Assembly: GCA_015350385.1 (NCBI GenBank) | Contig: WNKI01000004.1 | Coordinates: forward strand, 3,376,855-3,440,854 | Direction of reading: 5' to 3' | DNA length: 64,000 nt | Source: Aculops lycopersici | Taxonomy: Eukaryota > Arthropoda > Arachnida > Trombidiformes > Eriophyidae | In this document: one piece after another, positions 56,196 to 64,000 of the stretch | How the letters are laid out: every line of letters begins with the position of its first letter | How positions within the stretch are numbered: position 1 is the first letter of the stretch | Made by a program: the position numbers and the translations under genes | Notes under the pieces: generated by a model | Told to the model about the DNA's origin: nothing | What the model saw: the letters and a program-made list of their open reading frames with translations, nothing else | Databases searched by the model: none

Positions 56196-56481
56196 CTGTG
56201 CAACAGAGAACGTCTGCGCTCGTCCAAAACTCGCATATTTCCTTGCCCAAGTACCATCCTTGATGAATGTCGTTGTAGGCACCGAGTGGCATCACTAGAC
56301 AGGCAACCATCAAGTCGGCAACTGCCAGCGATAGTACCAATTGGTTTGCGTTTGTTTGTAGATTTTTGTCAATTAAAATGGCCACTATGACAAAGAAGTT
56401 GCCGATGATGGTACAAATGCAAATGGTGCTCAAGATTAAAGAGATGATTATAAAACTAATTGAAGTTTGCGAAGCCTCCAT
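56196..56481 (-). CDS. 5-HT1-like serotonin receptor, exon 1 seen (N-terminus, TM1-TM3)
   Basis: 286 nt from ATG 56481 to the donor CACAG|GTGAGTAG. With exon 2 it yields DVLCCTASILNLL, matching amine receptors exactly; the aspartate of ADVLCCT is the amine-binding D3.32. TM1 starts about nine residues after this ATG (SFIIISLILSTICICTIIGN), so the extracellular tail would be unusually short and lacks an N-glycosylation site. The frame stays open upstream for some 22 codons, so an extra 5' exon carrying the true N-terminus is possible. TM2 is LSLAVADLMVACLVMPLGAY. The intron to exon 2 is 120 nt (56195-56076). Confidence 0.85.
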
Positions 56482-58407
56482 CTTCAAAGTCCCAATTATT
56501 CGACAATTCGAATCTTCAAATCTCCGAGTCGATCGCTTGGTTTCCACTTCGGGGTTTCTATTTCTATTGTGTGGAATTCAATATGACTAATTGATAGAAA
56601 TACTAACAAAGAATATAACAATGGAAGCAACATCAACAACTTGATCACCACAACGAGGATAACTTTGTCACTTGACTCCTCTTTCTTGCGCTTCCGGTTA
56701 CTTTTGCCTCTTGCTTGCTTGATTCCGAGTTGCTATTTTGTCTTGTTGGGTCACATGTTTGTTTCGTTAAGTCAACGAGTAAGTTGACCCTCTCTATTTC
56801 TATCTGCCTTTCTCTCTTGAACCTTGAGTCAATTGTGAAGTGGTTGCATCGAAACTTTCGTTGCAACTATTTCTCGTAGACTAGCCATTGTCGCCGCCCT
56901 AACTTCGAGCTCAGACTTTCCGCTACGAAACCTAGTCGCCGTTGTGGCCTCGTCTTTATGGACTCGTTGATTGTCGGACATTATGAGTATTCTACACGCA
57001 GACAACGACCACCACCACGACGATGCGACCAACTGGACTAGTGGTGGTGGTGGTGGTGGCAGTCGAGATAGTTTACTGTGTGTCAATTTGCTGGCCTCGT
57101 GTTGCGCAATGCAAACTACCAACTTGACCCTCTCGCTCTCTTTCCCTATCTTTCACCACAGTATCTTCCAAATCGTCGAGCACCCAACTGCTCGGTCGGC
57201 AATCGGGAGGCATTAAAGTAAAAGTGGAAGTAGAAGTTGGACTTGCCGCATCTTGTCAAGAGTGGCGATAATCAAACGAGTGTCTGGTCTAGTTTGCATG
57301 CGCAGACCAGAAGCGGCAACTTGGTGTGCGTCGCCCAGTTTCGCCGCGTTCAAATGGACACGCGAGCCGGAAGTTGCGTAACAAGGAACGTGAAACTTGC
57401 CACACCATCTAGAGGCGAATCGAAAAATCATTGGTAATTGCACTTTAAGCCATACGCACCAATGGAACAGACTGTCCTCCACTGCACTTCAAATACCAAT
57501 ATAGTGGTAGAACCGATAACGACCACAACGTCTGCTAGCGTACATCTTTTTACGATCCGATATTCGAACCATCGAGTGTCATGCATGTTATTTGTCATTT
57601 GAAGCCATATAGTTTCAAGTGCGAGTACAAAAATTCCTGGAGTTGAGCCTGGAAATAATCAACTCGCGAGGCTCGCAGTCCAACAAGTTGGTGGTTGCTC
57701 TGATTGACTTGAACTCACTTGGGACGCATGTAACTTGACTCTAATCACTCTGGTCTCGTTCATTTCGGTAACTCTAGTATTGTCCATTTGTTTTATATAT
57801 AACTTGTCTCTCTTTCTAGCAAATGAGCCTAGAATTCTTCATAGACAACAATCACTCAACAAACAACCAAGCTACCGGATTGTTAACCACAAACTCATAG
57901 AAGAAGAAGAAGAAGAAACTTTGATCCTCTAGTGGCCTCTTCGGATACCGAATCATGTGTTCAATTTTTCGACAACCTGCTAGATTGTACTCGCAATTGT
58001 CAGCTACTCCACAATTCGGTTATTCAGAAGAGTCTACTCGACGAGACAAAATCAACAGTGAGAATAATATAAATGATGATAATGATATATCAAGAAGTTA
58101 ATGTAAAATTTACCAGTTAGCATCCATCGTTTACTTATGCATTTGTGTTATTCCAAGGAATTTTTTGTTCGTTATGAGATTCAAAAATTATATAATATTA
58201 TGATGATAGTTGTAATAATATATAGACACTTTGAACTTGATCTAACCATTCCACACAGGTTTTGTTCATTTGAGTGAATACTTGGTGTTAGTTCTGAAAT
58301 CCACAATGATTATTTATAGGGAACAGCCCAATCGTCGTTTTTAGTTGATTTGATAATATAAAATTGCTCTTTTGCCCGGAACCTTCTAGACAACTTTAGA
58401 ATGTTCA
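56482..58407. other. Upstream region of the receptor, no gene seen
   Basis: Probably holds the receptor's 5' leader and promoter. A CCGGAAGT site is at 57367. A GGTGGTGGTGG run lies near 57043-57060. No other gene supported. Confidence 0.55.
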
Positions 58408-60990
58408 TTAAAGTACGTGCACTTCATCAAGGAGCTTGATTGCGTTAGATATGGTATAGATCAGGAGCTTGTAATGCACTTTGAGTATATTGATGAAAAT
58501 CTCCTGATCGTCGCTCTCCAAATCGCCCTCTAGCATTCCCAACCAATCGACCAAAGCTGGGAAGCCAACATTGTGCTCCTGTCCATTGTTCGGGCTAAGA
58601 ATAATGTGCTTTCTCTCCCAGTGACTAGATAGACTGCCACTGTCTAAAAAGTTTCGCTCAAGCTGCATAAGTTGATCGTTCAATTTTCTAACCTTTAGCG
58701 GATCCTTTAAAGATATTTGGTCTTGACGGTGATGGAACTTGATTGCTGTCTTAGTGAAGTCTCTGATCACCTCTTTTAGAGGCTCAAGATCTACATCAGA
58801 TCTGTTGAATGTAGTTCCATGTCTCGCCTCAAAGTTTGCGTAACTATCGCGCAAAACAACCGCATACTCAATCAGATTGAAGGGTAGGAATGCTGAATCT
58901 GATAGGTCGCGGATAATCTCGGCAATCGTTTGAGCGACAGCAAGATGATACTTGAGCTGAGGGTCGATCATCGTAATGGTATTCAGGTTGTCGTACTTTG
59001 TACCCAAGAACGGGAATGTATCCTCGAGAAGATTTGGATAATTTGAAGATTTCGTTCGGAAGCCAGCATATTTAACATCCACAACAGGTATACCGGAGTA
59101 CAATAGGAATGGGCTGTAGATGGATTGGAGGTCTAGGTGGCGCATTCGGGGTCGAGTTTTAATGGTGGCCGACTTCTTATATTCACTCAATATACTACCT
59201 GAGGCTCCCAGTAAATCGTCGCCATCGAGTTCATTGCCATGCTCATCCTTTGTTAATTTTGACTCCACAACTCCATTGTCCTCGAGGATGCGCTCCAGTT
59301 CTTGGTCTACAAATTTACCTGAGTCCACCTCGGAGCTGGATACATGATGAACCGATTTCCAAACATCATAGACAGAAGGTAGCAAGGGATCAAATGGATT
59401 GTTCTGCCTATACTCTGGATTCGAGATCTGCTTGGTTGCGTTATATAGCACCTGAAATAATAAAGGTGAAGCTGCAATCGAAACCGTCCTATTACCCGTA
59501 ATAACTTGGTCACAATTGATGTATGCAACAGCTCGCGTATGTAATAGGCGTTGGTGGTCCTCGAGCCAATGGCTGGATCCAATTAAGTTCAGACTTTCGG
59601 CACCAAAGCTACTAAATACAATGGTTCGTTTTGGACGCCAATTGTGTCTGTAAACCAACTCACTAAAGGCCCTTGCAATCTCAATCATCACTGCACTACC
59701 CGAAACAGAGTCGAGAAGTCCTCGATTCAATGAATCTCTCCGGCTGCCAATGACAACATACCTATCGGGTTCCATTGAGCCAGCAATCGAGCCCGTCACG
59801 GTTGTCGTCGACAAGGTCACCTCTTGATTATGGAATTCAATTTTGATGCTAGCTCGCATATCGTCTTGATTCTCATCACGATAACCAGGACCCAGGTATA
59901 AGGTGTAGTCGAAACAATTCCAGCTAGCAGGCGCCGTCGGTCCGCTTAGACCGCGTAAAAGTTTGCTCGCCGTGTCGAAACTAACCAGTACAACTGGAAT
60001 AGTAACTTTGGCGTCCTTGTCGAGACCCAACTTTGCAGCATCAACTCCTACTGTTGAGCTTAAATTAAACGAGGCTAAATCGCCATAGCTGCTCCAAGCG
60101 GTAGGGTGTGATTTACCTGCATCATTGGGTAGCTGCATTGACGAGGGAAATGGTGATGTTCCTCCGTATGTATCTGGATCTGGAAATAACAATAAAGCTT
60201 CAGCTCCAACTTCTTGAGCATTTATCACAACTTCGTGAGCTTGGTAATATTTTTGTCTTATAACAAATATCTTTCCTCTCATATCTGAGGCACTAATGCT
60301 AAAATTCTTCGCCAAATCAATATAATCTTGTTTAGCCCCTTCATTGACGTAGATTAGTTTGTTTGAGGCAAGTGTTGTTGCCTCGGCTTGTGATAAAGGC
60401 AAGAATGGTCTCATGTCTTCATAGGGATAGTATTCATTTTGTATGTTTGAGAAGATGGTCTTATTGTTACGATCTAATATACTAACAACAGAGGGTTTGT
60501 TTGGCAACATTGTCTTAAATGTAAAATTTGTTGCAGTTACAGAATCCATCTTATAATCTGAGAACTCCTGTTGGATATACTCAGAGAAGGCATGATCCGC
60601 CTCACTACCGGGCCATCTGCTTTGGTTTTCATATTTTTTTAGGAATGCAAGTATATTCTGAGCAGCTATATTTTGTATGAGCTTATCCTTGATTGTAGGA
60701 TCCTCGTGGGCAAAGTTCGATGATATAAGCTCAGCCGCATCATTCTCCTCTAGTGTTGTAATGCACTCTTTTTGGACGGTAAAGAATCCGAGTAGGAAAC
60801 CAAGTAGACCACCTAGAAGGATTAAAGCTGCAAGTATTAGGGATTGTTTCTTGCTATTAGCTCCAAATGGTAGCTCTTCTGTGGTTTTCTCGTATATTTG
60901 TACTGATCCTGGCTCATTATCTGTCCAGGCGGTCGCTTCGAGCCCATCGACACTCTCCTCGTCCCGATAAGGCCTATATGCTGCAGACAT
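58408..60990 (-). CDS. Catalytically dead M28-family membrane protein (transferrin-receptor/NAALADase-like)
   Basis: 860 residues from ATG 60990. A short cytosolic tail, one membrane segment near 50-72 (LILAALILLGGLLGFLLGFF), a PA-type domain, an M28 peptidase-like domain (from about 400) and a dimerisation domain, the layout of glutamate carboxypeptidase II and the transferrin receptor. Zinc site compared with GCPII: H377 is R417, D387 is D427, E424 is E465, E425 is S466, D453 is D494 and H553 is G663 (FPFLGTKYDN, like YPYLGTTMDT of the transferrin receptor). Three of five zinc ligands are lost, so hydrolysis is unlikely. Potential N-glycosylation sites (NKT, NRT) suggest a type II cell-surface protein. 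Ligand unknown. The gene is divergent from the lipid kinase, with 683 nt between the two starts. Confidence 0.88.
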   Translation of the reverse strand: MSAAYRPYRDEESVDGLEATAWTDNEPGSVQIYEKTTEELPFGANSKKQSLILAALILLGGLLGFLLGFFTVQKECITTLEENDAAELISSNFAHEDPTIKDKLIQNIAAQNILAFLKKYENQSRWPGSEADHAFSEYIQQEFSDYKMDSVTATNFTFKTMLPNKPSVVSILDRNNKTIFSNIQNEYYPYEDMRPFLPLSQAEATTLASNKLIYVNEGAKQDYIDLAKNFSISASDMRGKIFVIRQKYYQAHEVVINAQEVGAEALLLFPDPDTYGGTSPFPSSMQLPNDAGKSHPTAWSSYGDLASFNLSSTVGVDAAKLGLDKDAKVTIPVVLVSFDTASKLLRGLSGPTAPASWNCFDYTLYLGPGYRDENQDDMRASIKIEFHNQEVTLSTTTVTGSIAGSMEPDRYVVIGSRRDSLNRGLLDSVSGSAVMIEIARAFSELVYRHNWRPKRTIVFSSFGAESLNLIGSSHWLEDHQRLLHTRAVAYINCDQVITGNRTVSIAASPLLFQVLYNATKQISNPEYRQNNPFDPLLPSVYDVWKSVHHVSSSEVDSGKFVDQELERILEDNGVVESKLTKDEHGNELDGDDLLGASGSILSEYKKSATIKTRPRMRHLDLQSIYSPFLLYSGIPVVDVKYAGFRTKSSNYPNLLEDTFPFLGTKYDNLNTITMIDPQLKYHLAVAQTIAEIIRDLSDSAFLPFNLIEYAVVLRDSYANFEARHGTTFNRSDVDLEPLKEVIRDFTKTAIKFHHRQDQISLKDPLKVRKLNDQLMQLERNFLDSGSLSSHWERKHIILSPNNGQEHNVGFPALVDWLGMLEGDLESDDQEIFINILKVHYKLLIYTISNAIKLLDEVHVL

Positions 60991-61673
60991 ATTGGAGACT
61001 TGCAATATACTCCTCTATCTCTTTTAATATTGGAATATCCTTTGAAGTGTAGATGTAACAAATTCTTCCACTTCTCACAGGTGCAATGGCTATACTCGAG
61101 TCAAGTGCTCAAAAATAATCCCATGTCAAGTTCCATTTTATTGGTAATGAGTTTGGTAATTTATATATATATATAAATATTAACAATAGAGTTGACGCAT
61201 GATGATAATTTAGTCATGGATTCTCGCTATTTGCTGAGATGTCACGAATCCAACCAACCACACTATCTACACTCACAGGTGAATAACTCTCATGTTGGAA
61301 GCCAGTGGAGATGGCAATAGTGAATTAGAAGTTCGTGTCGCGCGGGAGATAAATATTTTATGCGACACCCTGAGAGAAAAACACTTGAATCAACTTGAGC
61401 GAGGAACTGTAGTCGCATAAATTAATGCCATTTTTCTCCTACACATTGTGTATGTTTTCATATTGTCAGCTGGGCGTATTTGTAAGATCTCTAGCAAATA
61501 TTGGGCGATATCAATATTTTCTTCCAAATCAACATTGATCCATATTTTATCTTATACCAGAGCCTTAAACTATCACAAGAAATAATATTAGCATCATTAT
61601 GTTATCATCCAGAGAATAGTAGCGATGCAACCACATAGATTGGTTTGCTTGCTAGTACTATATTGTTGTTATT
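60991..61673. other. Shared divergent promoter region
   Basis: Between the pseudo-peptidase and lipid-kinase starts. Contains an AT run (TTATATATATATATAAATAT) near 61161-61180. No gene seen. Confidence 0.55.
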
Positions 61674-62969
61674 ATGGGTATAATTCAAAGTTTATGTTGC
61701 AAGGATAGTCCATTGGAAGTTGGAACCGAGGACGAACGCGAGGAGTCTTCGAGGATATGGAGTGAAAATGGAATTAGTAATCATCAATATGGCTCCTGTT
61801 TGTCTCCAAGACAACCAATTGTATATAAAATTGTCCTACCAAAATTGATACCCGTCGACATTGACCTGGAAGAGGCGTTACCTTTGGATGATTCAGTGAC
61901 AACCAACTCAAACTCATCCACTTCATCAACAGCATCCTCGAACCAGTCACAACAAAACACCACCTCAACTATTATAACAACTCCTCCAAGGTCATCGTCT
62001 CAAGACGATCAAATTAACGGGGGCAACAAAATCTTATCAACACAACTCGTTAGTCCCTTGACCGATGATGATGATGATGGTGGGCCAAAAACAACACAAA
62101 CACGAACGCCAACATTGATTAGCATTGAGGAGAAGAAGCAAAAACAAAAACAACCAGCTGTGATCAAGGAAGAGTATTGTGCCGAAAAGTTTGAACACCT
62201 TAGATCTCTAATAATGAAGAATCCAAATGGCCAGGAGCAATTTAAGAAACTATTGTGGTCTTGCATGCCCTGGTCAGCGCCTGGTGGTAAGTCCGGCTCG
62301 ACCTTCCTCAAGACTGTCAATGATCAATTTATACTCAAAGAGATGTCCAAGTTAGAGTTACAATCCTTTTTATCCATTGCAGATGATTATTTTAGTTATA
62401 TTGAGAAATCATACCATGATAATAAGCCAAGTTTGTTATCGATTATATTTGGTATTTATAGAATTGTTTACACAGATAGTACTACAAAATCAAGCTCAGA
62501 ATATTATTTCATGGTAATGAGAAACCTATTCTACAAGCGAAACATTTCTCAAAGGTTCGATCTAAAGGGATCAGTAAGAAATAGACTTGTCAATACTGAT
62601 GATCCAGATAATACTGAGCATGTACTAATGGACGAAAATTTATTAAGAATTACCGGTGAGCATCCATTGTTTATTCACCAATCATCGAAACAAATACTGA
62701 ATGAATGTATTAACAGTGATTCCAAATTTTTAACATCAATCTCAGTGATGGATTACTCGCTGTTGGTTGGTGTTGATAAAGAAAATCAAGAATTAGTTCT
62801 TGGCATTATTGATTATGTTAGGCCGTTCACCTGGGATAAGAAAATTGAACGAGTTGTTAAGTCTGTGGTAAGCACCGAATTGCCGACTATTGTTGAGCCG
62901 GAGCTCTATAGGGAACGATTTTGCGAGGCTATGGACAAGTATTTTGAGAGTGTTCCGGACACTTGCTGA
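61674..62969 (+). CDS. Free-standing PIKfyve-type phosphoinositide 5-kinase domain with acylation motif
   Basis: 431 residues from ATG 61674, one exon. Residues 1-10 MGIIQSLCCK fit N-myristoylation (G2, S6) followed by a Cys pair for palmitoylation. Residues 40-160 are Ser/Thr/Asp-rich linker. Residues 165-428 are a type III PIPK domain of the PIKfyve/Fab1 kind: SAPGGKSGSTF (204-208 GGKSG), FILKEMSKLELQSF with the ATP-binding K222, RFDLKGSVRNR (296-300 DLKGS), ENLLRITGEHPLFI, VMDYSLLVG (D360), ELVLGIIDYVRPFTWDKKIE with the DxD-like D380, and TIVEPELYRERFCEAMDKYF near the end. PIKfyve makes PI(3,5)P2 from PI3P on endosomes, but as a protein of about 2,000 residues with FYVE, DEP and CCT domains, all absent here. 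Membrane delivery by acylation rather than PI3P binding is inferred. Confidence 0.9.
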   Translation: MGIIQSLCCKDSPLEVGTEDEREESSRIWSENGISNHQYGSCLSPRQPIVYKIVLPKLIPVDIDLEEALPLDDSVTTNSNSSTSSTASSNQSQQNTTSTIITTPPRSSSQDDQINGGNKILSTQLVSPLTDDDDDGGPKTTQTRTPTLISIEEKKQKQKQPAVIKEEYCAEKFEHLRSLIMKNPNGQEQFKKLLWSCMPWSAPGGKSGSTFLKTVNDQFILKEMSKLELQSFLSIADDYFSYIEKSYHDNKPSLLSIIFGIYRIVYTDSTTKSSSEYYFMVMRNLFYKRNISQRFDLKGSVRNRLVNTDDPDNTEHVLMDENLLRITGEHPLFIHQSSKQILNECINSDSKFLTSISVMDYSLLVGVDKENQELVLGIIDYVRPFTWDKKIERVVKSVVSTELPTIVEPELYRERFCEAMDKYFESVPDTC

Positions 62970-63046
62970 CATTTATTACTACGACTACTACTGTCAAACA
63001 CTTGAAATTTCGTGCACAAGAGGAAAGAATTCAATCAGATGCCGTT

Positions 63047-63052
63047 ATTAAA
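63047..63052 (+). terminator. Possible poly(A) signal of the lipid-kinase gene
   Basis: ATTAAA 78 nt after the stop codon. Confidence 0.4.
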
Positions 63053-63150
63053 GATGCATATGAAGAAGAATTGAAAAAGCTTGCATAGCCTGAACATAGA
63101 GATGATTGCAAAGTAATATTTATTCTCTCGAATTTAGGAACAGATTCGGT

Positions 63151-64000
63151 CTACCTTAGGTCACGAGTTATTCTCTTATAATGATCTATTTGTTCCAAGT
63201 CCGACTGGTTGATGTGATATTCTACCTGTTGTTGTTGTTGAAGGTCCTGTTGAGATGGAATTGAAGAGACCCTATTGTGGTTTGTTGCCTGCTGCTTATT
63301 TGCTCCAACGACCAGGTGTCCGTGTTTAGGGCAGTGAATCTGTACACTTGTCACATGTTGCTGCTTATAATCTGAAGGCTCAAAGTTATATACACGGTGC
63401 TCATAGGATTTAGATTTTTTGGGATCTTTTGTGACTAGATTATCCTCCAGATCTTCATTGGATGATGTAGAGGCGATAGAAAATTGGGAGAGCGAGGGTT
63501 TTGTTTGAAGCTTGATTTGGGGATACTCAACAGCCAATCTATTTACATGTTTTTGATACTGATCGCTGCTACCGCTTTCCTCATAACTTGGCGGCGGCTT
63601 TTGAGGGCGTAGTACACTATCAATCGATTCTAATTTGGACTCTGGTATTATCCTCGATGTTCGCCGGAAAGAATCCCTAATCTTGCTTCCCATCCTACGT
63701 AACGTTGTCGAGACTATGTGCTCGCCATCCGCTCCGTGCCGCACAATGCTCATTTGAATAAACGACAAGCGGCTCTTTTTTATAGCTACTAGGCAGGTCC
63801 AAGTTAATAACAAAACTGCTAGGATAACTCCGAAAGCCGAGGCAATGATTACACCGCTAATTAGGTGACTCAAACTGAGAAAGGTGACAGCAGGTGTTGA
63901 GCTTTGCATTAATGGATCGTTCACGGTGGTGAATGGCACAACCAAATTGCCACTTGTTGTTGTTGTTGCTGCCAGCAACTCAAACACATCATCCTGTTTA
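63151..64000 (-). CDS. 3' part of a single-pass membrane protein, cut by window edge
   Basis: The frame is open from the window edge to the stop at 63151, about 283 residues; the first codons near the edge read as protein (KQDDVFELLAATTTTS), so the start lies outside. A Thr/Ser-rich extracellular stretch is followed by one hydrophobic segment (HLISGVIIASAFGVILAVLL LTWTCLVAI) and a cytosolic part that begins basic (KKSRLS). It contains PPPSYEES, a PPxY-like motif that WW domains of Nedd4-type ligases can bind, several Ser/Thr-rich stretches and a glutamine run near the C-terminus. The family is unknown to me; a cell-surface receptor or adhesion protein is the natural guess. Confidence 0.6.
   Translation of the reverse strand, partial: KQDDVFELLAATTTTSGNLVVPFTTVNDPLMQSSTPAVTFLSLSHLISGVIIASAFGVILAVLLLTWTCLVAIKKSRLSFIQMSIVRHGADGEHIVSTTLRRMGSKIRDSFRRTSRIIPESKLESIDSVLRPQKPPPSYEESGSSDQYQKHVNRLAVEYPQIKLQTKPSLSQFSIASTSSNEDLEDNLVTKDPKKSKSYEHRVYNFEPSDYKQQHVTSVQIHCPKHGHLVVGANKQQATNHNRVSSIPSQQDLQQQQQVEYHINQSDLEQIDHYKRITRDLR

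Overview
Eukaryotic DNA, most likely from an intron-poor arthropod; a mite is plausible, but nothing in the window fixes the species. The reasons are animal gene families (5-HT1-type receptor, SURF4, TIM23, signal peptide peptidase, glucose-6-phosphatase, DC-STAMP-like protein, SOWAH protein), a TATA box with a well-spaced initiator, polyglutamine tracts, and a strong shortage of introns. Most of the genes recognised here are one open reading frame. Only two show introns: an LHPP-like phosphatase (one intron of 105 nt) and a serotonin receptor (one of 120 nt, one of about 7.1 kb).

Layout. Positions 1-10,305 hold no gene I can support; this is GC-rich, low-complexity DNA with short foldbacks and repeated CCGGAAGT (ETS-like) sites. 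A short gene at 10.3-11.1 kb (minus) is a diverged copy of the C-terminal domain of the large zinc-finger gene at 16.2-19.8 kb. Between them, 11.1-16.2 kb is a repeat nest: a 163-bp-arm foldback, a palindromic cluster of three TA-flanked MITE-like copies, and a dispersed repeat that recurs near 24.2 kb. From 16 to 26 kb four minus-strand genes follow: the ZNF318-like matrin-finger protein, a SOWAH ankyrin protein, an unrecognised 452-residue protein and a small hydrophobic-segment protein.

Positions 27.4-43 kb are gene-dense: SURF4, a DC-STAMP-domain protein, a small unknown, an SMP-domain lipid-transfer-like protein, TIM23, glucose-6-phosphatase, LHPP, an MTUS-like microtubule protein with an SxIP motif, a DNAJB12/14-like ER J-protein, and signal peptide peptidase. 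Several of these act in or from the ER membrane. From 43.8 to 56.5 kb a minus-strand 5-HT1-like receptor is spread over three exons, the last of which encodes a third intracellular loop of roughly 1,550 residues. Its large intron carries long GA and TACG microsatellites and a 20-N assembly gap.

From 58.4 kb to the end: an M28-family (transferrin-receptor/NAALADase-like) membrane protein that has lost three of five zinc ligands; divergently from it, a compact lipid kinase that is only a PIKfyve-type kinase domain behind a predicted myristoylation/palmitoylation N-terminus; and the 3' part of a single-pass membrane protein cut by the window edge.

The most unusual items are the free-standing acyl-anchored PIKfyve-type kinase, the SMP protein with a split SMP domain and no C2 domains, the receptor's giant loop, the pseudo-peptidase, and the nested foldback elements. 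All function calls are from reading sequence motifs; no database search was run.
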